A stretch of 10,022 nucleotides of DNA from Nitrospirota bacterium (GCA_029883145.1 JAOUJR010000042.1:1-10022), one strand, 5' to 3'; shown: positions 1 through 6,598, counted from the stretch's first letter. Notes: generated by a model from the letters alone, not told the origin. Translations and numbers: made by a program.

Positions 1-1
1 T

Positions 2-181
2 GCTCTTGAAATGGCAATGAACGACAGTGACAAGTTAAAGGAAAATAAAATTTCAAAGTTCAAGACTCAAATCTCAAAATTAAACTCTTCGCTTATTGTC
101 ATTACGGGTTCTTTTTATACAATAGGAGAGGCAAAAGAGGTTATAGGACAGAAGGGTGTGCTCACAAGGCTCAGGGAATGA
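2..181 (+). CDS. folC: Folylpolyglutamate synthase / dihydrofolate synthase, C-terminal end (partial)
   Basis: This open frame enters from the left edge and ends at a TGA that shares bases with the lptD start (ATGA). The last 30 or so residues include VITGSFYTIGEAKEV, which matches the conserved end of FolC proteins (a strand ending in VTGSLY followed by a GE helix). FolC adds glutamate to dihydropteroate or to folates in the cytoplasm, using ATP. Only the last 59 codons are visible, so the Mur-ligase-like ATPase core cannot be checked. Odd point: between the preceding helix (ALEMAMND) and the VITGS strand lies a lysine-rich stretch, KLKENKISKFKTQISKLNSS. It is encoded by period-7 repeat DNA, and ordinary FolC proteins have only a short linker there. 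The identity is inferred from this short tail and is fairly but not fully secure. Confidence 0.72.
   Translation, partial: ALEMAMNDSDKLKENKISKFKTQISKLNSSLIVITGSFYTIGEAKEVIGQKGVLTRLRE
44..85. repeat. Period-7 degenerate tandem tract inside folC
   Basis: The bases split into consecutive heptamers: AATAAAA, TTTCAAA, GTTCAAG, ACTCAAA, TCTCAAA, ATTAAAC. Positions 4-7 of the middle four units are TCAAA or TCAAG, so the period is 7 rather than 3, although the stretch is translated. A 21-base (3-unit) repeat keeps the reading frame, and 42 bases is exactly 14 codons. It encodes the polar linker just before the last strand of FolC. Confidence 0.6.
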
Positions 182-2175
182 TAAAAAATAGTTATCAGTT
201 ATCAGTTATCAGTTATCAGTTGAGAAAAACAGGATGCTATTTACTAATTTTTATTTCACTTTTCTTTTTTCACTTTTCACTTTTCACTGGATACTGTTTT
301 GCAGAAGAGCAAATCACTGTAACCTCAGAATCTCTTGAATATGAAGAAGAGACATCCACATACATTGCGAAAGGCTCTGTGAAGGTTAAGAAAGGGGAGA
401 TGTCTATTGAATCAGATGAGATGAGATATAATGAGCAAACTTCTGATGCAATTATGATAGGAAATGTCAGATACAATGATAAAGACATGTCATTTACCGC
501 AAGCAGGGCAGAGTTAAATCTTGAAATAAAAACAGGTAGGCTTTACGAAACCGCAATTTTCTTCAAAAAAGACAACTATCATATCTCAGGAAAAGAAGTT
601 GAAAAAAGAGGGGAGGGTTATTACTTCAGCCCGGAGGCGACTTTTACCACATGTGATGGTCCGCTGCCTGCATGGTGTTTCAAGGGTAAAGAGGTAAATG
701 CAGTGGTCGGAGAGAGATTGAAAGCGAAAGATGTCTCCTTTCACATCAACGATATCCCTGTCCTCTATGCACCATATCTTTGGGCGCCGATTCTTGCTGA
801 AAGGCAGACAGGGTTTCTTACACCCGGTATAGGTTATAGTAAATCAAGGGGAGCACATCTTAATATTCCTTTCTTCTGGGCAATGTCAGAAAACAGGGAC
901 ATGACCTTTGTTATGGATATGTATTCGAAGAGAGGTATTGGTGAAGGCTTAGAATACAGGTATGTAGAAGCAGGAGATATAAAAGGCAACGCATGGCTTT
1001 ATCATATAAGAGATACAGAACTTAACAAAGATATCTACGAGTTCAAAGCTGTCCACGAGCAAAGATCCACAGAAGGAATCGGTGGTTTTCTCAATATAAA
1101 CTATGTAAACGAGAAGGACTTCTACAGGGAATTCAGTCTTCTTCGTGAGAATCGTACATATCGTTTTCTCGAGTCAGACGGAGAGATATCGCTCCCTCTT
1201 CCAAACTCACGTGCGTACCTTTTATCACAGTATTGGGTTGACCTCAAGGAGACGACTAAACCTACCCAAAAATTACCTGAAGCAGGATATGTCCTGAACC
1301 CTACAAAGATTGGAAATTTCTGGTTTTCGACTATCGCCACAGTCTCTAATTTCTGGAGGGATCAAGGTGTATCCGGACAGAGACTTGATATCTATCCAAA
1401 GATTTCCCATACATTTGGCAGTGATTTTGTGGTCACACAGGATCTTGCATTACGTGAGACAGCATATTCACTCCGTGACAATGAAGAGACAGGGAACTCT
1501 CCTCACAGGGAAGCTCTCGAGTATAATTTTATCACTCATACAAGGTTGATAAAAAAGTACGAATCATTTACGCATATCATTGAACCTTCCATAGAATATC
1601 ATCTTATCACAAATTCAGAGAATAACTTACCTGTATTCGATTCAACAGAACTTTTCAAGAAAACATCCAGGATAGAACTCGCTTTACTGAACAGGTTTTT
1701 AGATAACAGTGGAGAAATTATGGTTATGAGGGTTTCACAGGGTTTTGACTCATTTTATGATGGAGACAGGCCGTTCCTCCCCTTAAAGCTCGAGCTTGGT
1801 GTAAAAAAGCCTATCCCTCTTCGCCTTGATACAAGTTATGATGTCAATACAGGCAAGGTTGAAAGTGTAAATTCTGATATGTGGATAAAGGTCTCAGATG
1901 TGCTCATTGGAGCAATGCAGAGATATAACAGACAGGAGGATATTACATTCTTTGGAGCAGGATTCGGACTCCAGCCATTTAAATCTTTACATACAGAAGT
2001 GAGATTCTTTTACGACGGCCGAGAAAAACAGATAACAGACACTACTATTAATCTTAGATATATAAGTCAATGCTGGGGCGTCAATATGGTGTTTGTGAAG
2101 AAACCGCATGACTTTACCTTTGCAGTAATGTTTGAACTCAAGGGATTTGGTTCAAGGAGGTTTTTCAGGACATAA
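178..2175 (+). CDS. lptD: LPS-assembly protein LptD (OstA/Imp), outer membrane
   Basis: LptD is the outer-membrane beta-barrel that, with the LptE lipoprotein, inserts lipopolysaccharide into the outer leaflet. The protein (665 aa) has a hydrophobic signal segment at about residues 20-42 with likely cleavage after CFA at 43. An OstA/LptA-like jellyroll follows at about 45-160 (EQITVTSESLEYEEETSTYI, then VRYNDKDMSFTASRAEL). The family stretch INDIPVLYAPYLWAPI, with RQTGFLTPGIGYS after it, starts the long barrel region. The C-terminus GFGSRRFF is aromatic and typical of a barrel end. It is shorter than the roughly 780 residues of the E. coli protein. Three cysteines remain after signal removal: C159, C167 and C632. 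The start overlaps the folC stop (ATGA), which suggests coupled translation. An in-frame TTG at 220 (giving RKTGCYLL...) would yield a more compact signal peptide free of the repeat-encoded extension. The family call is secure; the exact start is not. Confidence 0.93.
   Translation: MIKNSYQLSVISYQLRKTGCYLLIFISLFFFHFSLFTGYCFAEEQITVTSESLEYEEETSTYIAKGSVKVKKGEMSIESDEMRYNEQTSDAIMIGNVRYNDKDMSFTASRAELNLEIKTGRLYETAIFFKKDNYHISGKEVEKRGEGYYFSPEATFTTCDGPLPAWCFKGKEVNAVVGERLKAKDVSFHINDIPVLYAPYLWAPILAERQTGFLTPGIGYSKSRGAHLNIPFFWAMSENRDMTFVMDMYSKRGIGEGLEYRYVEAGDIKGNAWLYHIRDTELNKDIYEFKAVHEQRSTEGIGGFLNINYVNEKDFYREFSLLRENRTYRFLESDGEISLPLPNSRAYLLSQYWVDLKETTKPTQKLPEAGYVLNPTKIGNFWFSTIATVSNFWRDQGVSGQRLDIYPKISHTFGSDFVVTQDLALRETAYSLRDNEETGNSPHREALEYNFITHTRLIKKYESFTHIIEPSIEYHLITNSENNLPVFDSTELFKKTSRIELALLNRFLDNSGEIMVMRVSQGFDSFYDGDRPFLPLKLELGVKKPIPLRLDTSYDVNTGKVESVNSDMWIKVSDVLIGAMQRYNRQEDITFFGAGFGLQPFKSLHTEVRFFYDGREKQITDTTINLRYISQCWGVNMVFVKKPHDFTFAVMFELKGFGSRRFFRT
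191..218. repeat. Four perfect tandem GTTATCA heptamers at the lptD 5' end
   Basis: GTTATCA occurs four times in succession, followed by a partial GTT. Because 3 x 7 = 21, translation gives a protein pattern that repeats every seven residues (SYQLSVISYQL), which is the n-region extension of the LptD signal peptide. Perfect copies imply recent expansion or gene conversion. Such tracts are candidates for slipped-strand length change, and loss or gain of one unit would put the ATG at 178 out of frame with lptD. Confidence 0.85.
253..287. repeat. TTTTCAC-type heptamer tract encoding the LptD signal-peptide core
   Basis: Five consecutive heptamers: ATTTCAC, TTTTCTT, TTTTCAC, TTTTCAC, TTTTCAC. The last three are perfect. 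In frame they encode ISLFFFHFSLFT, the hydrophobic core of the signal peptide. The unit differs from that of the tract 35 bases upstream, but the period is the same. Confidence 0.75.
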
Positions 2176-2186
2176 GGCATGAATAC

Positions 2187-2714
2187 TTATAGAGAAAAGG
2201 CCTCTATTTTCTTTTTTATTATTTCTGTTATATCTTTTAATGAAGTTTTGTCCATATCAATTATAATCTCAGGATTCAATGGCTCTTCATAAGGCGCCAC
2301 CGCGCCAGGAACAGGCCAACCCTCGGCTCCCTTTTTGTAGATATCCTTTGGTGCTCCGTGTGTCTCTATCCTCTGCTTTTCTCTCTCTCTACACAACTCA
2401 ATCGGACATCTGAGATATATTTCCATATACTTTGGTATGAGTTTTCTTGCAAGCTCCCGCCATCTCCTGAGATTCCCTGTAGCATCTATGATGACATCAT
2501 GTCCGTTTTCTGTGAGTATCTTTGCGACATAGACAAGCGTCCTGTAAACTATTTCTCTTTCAGCATCAGAATAGGTTGGCTCAGGCGTCACGATCTTTCT
2601 TAATTCGTCCATTCTCAGAATAATAGATTCAGAACGGGCTATTTTTAATGCATCAGCAACTGTGCTTTTCCCGCTTCCGGGAAGTCCTGTTATCCAGATA
2701 GCGATACCACTCAT
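2187..2714 (-). CDS. Adenylylsulfate kinase-like P-loop kinase (CysC family)
   Basis: This is a compact P-loop kinase of 175 residues, close to the normal length of APS kinase (about 180-200). The Walker A motif GLPGSGKST is at residues 10-18. The substrate-loop D-x-x-R (D36-R39) sits where CysC has LDGDNxR. The late motif KDIYKKGAEGWPVPG followed by APYEEPLNPEIIID matches the CysC pattern LYKKA...G...PYE.P..P. By family it would phosphorylate adenylyl sulfate at the 3'-OH to give PAPS, using ATP. The DGD is reduced to MDE, and an extra ETHGAP segment sits before DIYKK. No cysD/cysN or PAPS reductase gene is near. It overlaps the upstream membrane-protein gene by 4 bases (ATGA), so the two are probably cotranslated. 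The kinase fold is secure; the substrate could be APS or another small molecule, so no symbol is given. Confidence 0.85.
   Translation of the reverse strand: MSGIAIWITGLPGSGKSTVADALKIARSESIILRMDELRKIVTPEPTYSDAEREIVYRTLVYVAKILTENGHDVIIDATGNLRRWRELARKLIPKYMEIYLRCPIELCREREKQRIETHGAPKDIYKKGAEGWPVPGAVAPYEEPLNPEIIIDMDKTSLKDITEIIKKKIEAFSL
2189..2220 (+). terminator. Possible weak intrinsic terminator after lptD
   Basis: A 6-bp stem (ATAGAG at 2189-2194 with CTCTAT at 2202-2207) and a 7-base loop are followed by TTTCTTTTTTATT. It starts 14 bases after the lptD stop and lies within the 3' end of the convergent kinase gene. The stem is AT-rich and short, so termination efficiency is doubtful. Confidence 0.3.
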
Positions 2715-3280
2715 ATGCTATTAATCCTACCTGTAATAATTAAAATTGCGCCCATTATTAATATGATGTTCCTTGTCACCATCCATGAGATAAGGAAGAA
2801 GCCCGTTGCAAAGGTACCAAGGATTGAACCTAATGTTGAGAAGGCATATATTTTCCCTACAACATTTCCTACCCTGTCTAAGTTCTGAATTGCAAGCTTC
2901 ACCACAACCGGTGAGATAGTTCCAAGCAGAAAGCTCGGGATAAAAAAAATGAGAGTCGTGACAAAGAGGCTCCGCCACATAAGTGACACGGAAAAAGGAT
3001 AGTGCGGTACAAAATTTGTAAGCGGTACGATTGAAAGTGCGGCTAAACCTGATAACAAGAGTAGCCATACCGAGGTTTTTTTCTCAGGGAATCTATCTGC
3101 CAGTTTCCCACCTAAATAGGCACCAATACTGATTCCGGCAAGGACAACGCCTATAATACTTGTCCAGGTATAAAGAGAGACACCAACAAATGGAGCAAGG
3201 ATTCGACCAGCGACAATCTCAATGACTAATGTACAGAAACTTGCGATAAATGTGATGATGTATGCAGTAAGAAGATTCAT
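2711..3280 (-). CDS. Standalone membrane domain of the fused MFS/spermidine-synthase family
   Basis: This integral inner-membrane protein of 189 residues has about six membrane segments (roughly 5-25, 36-57, 70-90, 103-123, 144-166 and 170-185). The stretch EIVAGRILAPFVGVSLYTW (residues 21-39), then GAYLGGKLADR (53-63), is the signature of the N-terminal transporter-like half of proteins annotated as fused MFS/spermidine synthase. The soluble aminopropyltransferase-like half that normally follows is absent. The frame ends in a clean TGA after ITGRINSI, and the next gene is an unrelated kinase, so there is no sign of a simple frameshift. The start is preceded by GCAGGG about ten bases upstream, a modest ribosome site. 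Transport substrate and function are unknown, and polyamine synthesis should not be assumed. It is first in a two-gene unit with the CysC-like kinase. Confidence 0.8.
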   Translation of the reverse strand: MNLLTAYIITFIASFCTLVIEIVAGRILAPFVGVSLYTWTSIIGVVLAGISIGAYLGGKLADRFPEKKTSVWLLLLSGLAALSIVPLTNFVPHYPFSVSLMWRSLFVTTLIFFIPSFLLGTISPVVVKLAIQNLDRVGNVVGKIYAFSTLGSILGTFATGFFLISWMVTRNIILIMGAILIITGRINSI

Positions 3281-3332
3281 AGTAAATAACCCTGCAATTT
3301 CTTATGTTTTGAGCATTCTTATTTAATGAAAA

Positions 3333-3360
3333 CTTATCACTTATGACTGATGACTATTAT
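3333..3360. repeat. Degenerate CTTATCA-type heptamer tract in the divergent spacer
   Basis: Consecutive heptamers CTTATCA, CTTATGA, CTGATGA and CTATTAT decay from left to right. The first unit differs by one base from the GTTATCA unit near 191, so this is probably an older member of the same repeat class. The last unit overlaps a perfect minus-strand -10 box. Confidence 0.5.
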
Positions 3361-3361
3361 A
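3356..3361 (-). promoter_or_regulatory. Candidate -10 box for the minus-strand membrane-protein/kinase unit
   Basis: TATAAT reads on the minus strand here, about 75 bases ahead of the start at 3280. No good -35 hexamer lies 16-18 bases further upstream, so this is a box-only prediction. The other likely reason for a -10 match is simply AT-rich repeat DNA. Confidence 0.25.
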
Positions 3362-3411
3362 CTGCAACTTTGTATATGATTGCATTGTAGACCAGCTTTA
3401 ACTCTCTCATA

Positions 3412-3417
3412 TATAAT
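3412..3417 (+). promoter_or_regulatory. Candidate -10 box for the Nudix gene
   Basis: A perfect TATAAT lies 48 bases before the Nudix ATG, leaving a leader of about 40 bases. TTGCAT at 3380-3385 and TTGTAG at 3385-3390 are the nearest -35-like hexamers, but they are 26 and 21 bases away, longer than the usual 16-18. The rest of the 185-base spacer holds only the heptamer tract and the minus-strand box. Confidence 0.3.
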
Positions 3418-3465
3418 GAGTAAAACTTACAATAAAATGAACTAAAATAATGGATGTCATGACAA

Positions 3466-3984
3466 ATGGATAATCAAGAAGAGTTCTTAGAGGTAGTAAA
3501 CGATGGGGGTGAGGTCATCGGCATCTTTCCGAGGTCTGAGATACATGTTAACCCGTCCCTGATTCATAGAGTTGTTCACGTTCTTGTATTTAATGGTAAA
3601 GGAGAACTTTTACTCCAGAAGCGCTCAATGAATAAAGATGTTACGCCTGGGAAGTGGGACACATCTGTAGGTGGTCATGTCAACCCTGGCGAAGCCATCC
3701 CTGATGCAGTAGGACGTGAGATGAACGAAGAACTCGGTATAACTATGTGTCAACCAAGATTTCTCTATTCCTATATTCATTCAAACCCCTATGAAACTGA
3801 GCTTGTCTATACCTATTCATGCCTCTATGACAGTGAAATAGTTTTTAACAAGGAAGAAATAGACGAGGTCAGGTTCTGGAACCTTAAGGAGATAGATAAT
3901 AGTATAGGTAAAAAAATCCTGAGTGATAATTTTGAAGAAGAGATCTCTACTTATAAAAAGTTTTTAAAACGGAACAAAGAATGA
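3466..3984 (+). CDS. NUDIX hydrolase, IPP-isomerase/YfcD-like
   Basis: Nudix enzymes cleave nucleoside diphosphates linked to another moiety, using Mg2+ held by the Nudix box. The box is complete at residues 70-92: G70, five residues, E76, seven residues, then REMNEELGI with R84, E85, E88, E89 and G91. Before it lies HRVVHVLVFNGKGELLLQKR (35-53 region) and GKWDTSVGGH. These are hallmarks of the YfcD / isopentenyl-diphosphate-isomerase-like subgroup. The length of 172 residues is normal for that subgroup. It is not called as an isomerase because that activity needs specific residues I cannot confirm; the substrate is unknown. The gene stands alone, divergent from the membrane/kinase pair and convergent with the amino-sugar operon. 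The Shine-Dalgarno is poor (GGATG about nine bases upstream). An out-of-frame ATG at 3450 opens an 8-codon frame overlapping the start, which is probably incidental. Confidence 0.9.
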   Translation: MDNQEEFLEVVNDGGEVIGIFPRSEIHVNPSLIHRVVHVLVFNGKGELLLQKRSMNKDVTPGKWDTSVGGHVNPGEAIPDAVGREMNEELGITMCQPRFLYSYIHSNPYETELVYTYSCLYDSEIVFNKEEIDEVRFWNLKEIDNSIGKKILSDNFEEEISTYKKFLKRNKE

Positions 3985-4022
3985 GAAAATGAAAATCCTG
4001 AATAAAAGTTAGTACAATAAAG

Positions 4023-4892
4023 TCAGGTAGTTGTCTGTAAGTATCTCTCGGGATTTTCTGTGACACACCTCATAATAACACTTTCATCAAATCCCATTTC
4101 GATAAGCCTTTTTGAGGATTCGACAATGGTCATGCAGCCACCTGAGAGTTTCCTGTGAGCATTAATGATACCCTTTACCTTATTTCTCATCTCACCACTT
4201 TTTGTCTCTTTTACTGAATCTGATATTATTATTATTCTCTCAGGGTTTTTAAATTTGAATATCATTTCAAGAGTCATTGGATGCAGGTGATAGGGGTCTG
4301 CAATAACTTCGACATAGATATTTTGATTTAAGAGTCCGAAGCTTGCAATTCCCGGTTCTCTGTGGTGAAAACCCCGCATTGCATTGAAGAGGTGTGTAAT
4401 TCCTTTTGCCCCTGCATGGAAACCAGCTTCTGCCTCAGCATAAGTTGCATCTGAATGCCCCATGCTCACAATGATTCCCCTTTTAGATATCTTCCTGATA
4501 AGTCCTGTTGCTCCATCGATTTCGGGTGCGATGGTGATTATCTTTACCATGTCTTCAAAGCCTTCGATAAGTTCTTTAAGGTTGTATTCTGTTGATTCGA
4601 TGAATGCGAGTGCCTTGAGCGCGCCGCATTTTGCAGGGTTGAGAAATGGGCCTTCAAGATGAACACCGATTATTCGTGATGGGTAAAGGGGGTCTTTCTG
4701 TTTTTCCATTGCCCGTTTTACAGAAGCAATATTTTCCCTCATTACCTTTATGGTGTCAGGGTATATGGTGAAGACGATTTCAGAAATTCCGCTTGAGCCA
4801 TGTATTTCAGCTATCTTCAGAATATGTTCTTCATTTGCTGTCTTTGTATCATAACCACCTATGCCATGAGTATGGATATCGATAATTTTCAT
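4023..4892 (-). CDS. nagA: N-acetylglucosamine-6-phosphate deacetylase-like amidohydrolase, barrel only
   Basis: NagA removes acetate from GlcNAc-6-phosphate to give glucosamine-6-phosphate in the cytoplasm. The motifs appear in family order: HTHG (H7, H9), GVHLEGPFLNP (E80), GHSDAT (H146), THLFNAM (H167), REPG (R178, corresponding to the phosphate-contacting arginine), DPYHLHP (H202) and IISDSV (D225, catalytic Asp position). H7 and H9 both present suggests a two-metal site, as in Bacillus-type enzymes rather than E. coli. The usual DGxH is DPYH here. At 289 residues it is about 90 shorter than typical NagA. It begins at the first metal motif and stops at the NPERYL helix, so both halves of the small beta-sandwich domain are missing. 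A good ribosome site (GAGGA) precedes the ATG, which overlaps the symporter stop by 4 bases. It is the last gene of the operon. The substrate could be another acetylated amino-sugar phosphate. Confidence 0.85.
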   Translation of the reverse strand: MKIIDIHTHGIGGYDTKTANEEHILKIAEIHGSSGISEIVFTIYPDTIKVMRENIASVKRAMEKQKDPLYPSRIIGVHLEGPFLNPAKCGALKALAFIESTEYNLKELIEGFEDMVKIITIAPEIDGATGLIRKISKRGIIVSMGHSDATYAEAEAGFHAGAKGITHLFNAMRGFHHREPGIASFGLLNQNIYVEVIADPYHLHPMTLEMIFKFKNPERIIIISDSVKETKSGEMRNKVKGIINAHRKLSGGCMTIVESSKRLIEMGFDESVIMRCVTENPERYLQTTT

Positions 4893-6598
4893 TTTAAAAA
4901 TCCTCTATAGACAAGAATACCAGAAATGAAGCTGATAACTATGTATATGATTCCTTCAACAGATCTCTGAAAAAAGAACATTCCAGACCCTATGGTTATG
5001 CCATAGATAAATACGCAGCCACAAACCCAGTTTTTTACAGAAGCATATAAATTGTTTTTGGGATCATTGAATCTCTCCATGTCATTTTCTATTGGTTTCC
5101 ATCCAATTCCACCGATTCTCGTCTTTCTATAAAAATTTACGAGATGTGTTCTATCAACAGGCTTTGTGAAAAGGGTTACTGTTACCCAGACTATCGTAGA
5201 AAAAAATATTATAAAAAACAGTTTTGCATAGAATGGCAGATCTGGGTGGGCAATATAGATATACGAAGATATGACTGTTGAAGCGATCATTGCTGATATC
5301 TCGCTCCAGGCATTTATTCTCCACCAGAACCAGCGCATGAGATACACAAGACCGGTGCCACTTCCAAATGCAATAAGAAATTTAAATACTTCTACAATTG
5401 AGGTAGCATAATAAGTCACAATTGCAGTTATTACACTCAAGATAAGAATGGAAATCCTTGTGACGGTTATGTAGTGTTTTTCTGTTTCGTTCTTTTTTAC
5501 AAATCTCCTGTAAAAGTCATTAATGAAGTATGCAGAGGAAAGATTGAGATAGGTGCTGAGGGTTGACATAAATGCAGCAAAAAATGATGCGAGCATGAGT
5601 CCTTTAAGTCCCTGAGGAAGCAGATCAAGCATCATCATTGGATATACTGATTCATGATCTTTTACTGCTGGATAGAGGATTAAGGATGCCACTGCAGCAA
5701 GTATCCATGGCCATGACCGTAATGCATAATTTGCGATGTTAAAATATAAGGTGGCACCAATCGCATGTTTTTCATTTTTGCATGAGACCATTCTCTGGAC
5801 AATGACACCTCCGCCATCTGATGAATATTTTGACCACCAGCTCAACCCCATATATGCGATGAAAGTAAGAACCGGAAGGCTGATAAAGCCAGCATCCATT
5901 GGCGGGAAAAAATCTGTATAATGCTGGGTACTCCCATAGATGGATTCCATATTAGTTTGGAGCATGGATAACCCTCCGGATTTATCCACAGCGAAATATG
6001 CGATGAGGACGGCGCCAACCATCGCGATAATAAATTGAAAGAAGTCTGTGATGATTACTCCCCAGTAACCTGACATCAAAGTATAAAATATGGTGATACC
6101 ACTTGAGATGATAATTGCCTCCCATTTTGACCAGCCAAGGCTCACATCGAGTATCTTTGCCATGGCAAGGATTACCTGGGCTTTTATGATGGTGTGAATG
6201 AATATCGAAAAATATATGGCTTTAAAGCCTCTGAGGATAGATGCTGGCCTCCCAGAATAGCGCATCTCAGTAAGTTCAACGTCAGTCATCACGCCTGCTG
6301 ACTTCCATAATTTTGCAAAAACAGCTACAGAAAGCATTCCGCTTATTACAAAACACCACCACTGCCAGTTTTCGTAGATACCCTGAGAACGCACCAGCCC
6401 TGTGACATAGAGAGGGGTGTCGGCAGAGAATGTGGTTGCAACCATGGATGTGCCTGCAAGCCACCAGGGGAGGTTTCTCCCTGAGAGAAAATATTCATCA
6501 GTGCTTGAAGATGCACGCTTTGTAAAGTAAAGACCGAGCATGAGGGACAATGCCATATACGAAGCAATAATTGTCCAGTCGATGGATGTGAGTTTCAT
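4889..6598 (-). CDS. Sodium:solute symporter (SSS family), probable amino-sugar transporter
   Basis: This polytopic inner-membrane transporter has 569 residues and 13-14 predicted hydrophobic helices, typical of SSS proteins with the LeuT-like fold. The N-terminal SIDWTIIASYMALSL helix is followed by STDEYFLSGRNLPWWLAG (32-49) and TTFSADTP (55-62), the classic SSS start. The Na2-site segment in TM8 is AAFMSTLSTYLNLSSAYF, with S345 and T346 aligning with the sodium-binding serines of vSGLT. A hydrophilic loop at about 480-523 precedes a last pair of helices. The substrate cannot be read from sequence. The context, coupled by 4-base overlaps to a NagZ-type enzyme upstream and a NagA-type enzyme downstream, points to GlcNAc, MurNAc, anhydro-sugar or a short GlcNAc-containing oligomer. 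SSS members are, as I recall, known for MurNAc and sialic acid uptake in other bacteria. Confidence 0.88.
   Translation of the reverse strand: MKLTSIDWTIIASYMALSLMLGLYFTKRASSSTDEYFLSGRNLPWWLAGTSMVATTFSADTPLYVTGLVRSQGIYENWQWWCFVISGMLSVAVFAKLWKSAGVMTDVELTEMRYSGRPASILRGFKAIYFSIFIHTIIKAQVILAMAKILDVSLGWSKWEAIIISSGITIFYTLMSGYWGVIITDFFQFIIAMVGAVLIAYFAVDKSGGLSMLQTNMESIYGSTQHYTDFFPPMDAGFISLPVLTFIAYMGLSWWSKYSSDGGGVIVQRMVSCKNEKHAIGATLYFNIANYALRSWPWILAAVASLILYPAVKDHESVYPMMMLDLLPQGLKGLMLASFFAAFMSTLSTYLNLSSAYFINDFYRRFVKKNETEKHYITVTRISILILSVITAIVTYYATSIVEVFKFLIAFGSGTGLVYLMRWFWWRINAWSEISAMIASTVISSYIYIAHPDLPFYAKLFFIIFFSTIVWVTVTLFTKPVDRTHLVNFYRKTRIGGIGWKPIENDMERFNDPKNNLYASVKNWVCGCVFIYGITIGSGMFFFQRSVEGIIYIVISFISGILVYRGFLK

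Noticed and set aside
191..287. CRISPR-like or attachment-site interpretation of the short repeats
   Set aside because: Units are 7 bases in direct tandem with no spacers, and there is no integrase or cas gene.
285..305. Lipobox at FTGYC in LptD suggesting a lipoprotein
   Set aside because: Tyr immediately before the Cys is not accepted in lipoboxes; cleavage by signal peptidase I after CFA fits better.
2727..3068. Minus-strand 113-codon open frame within the membrane-protein gene
   Set aside because: It is out of frame with a well-supported family member and shows no recognisable protein features; the same applies to the other frames lying inside lptD, the symporter, nagZ and the CinA-type gene.
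3997..4027. CCTGA/TCAGG inverted repeat between the Nudix gene and nagA as a terminator
   Set aside because: The stem is 5 bp with a loop of about 21 bases and no T-run on either strand.
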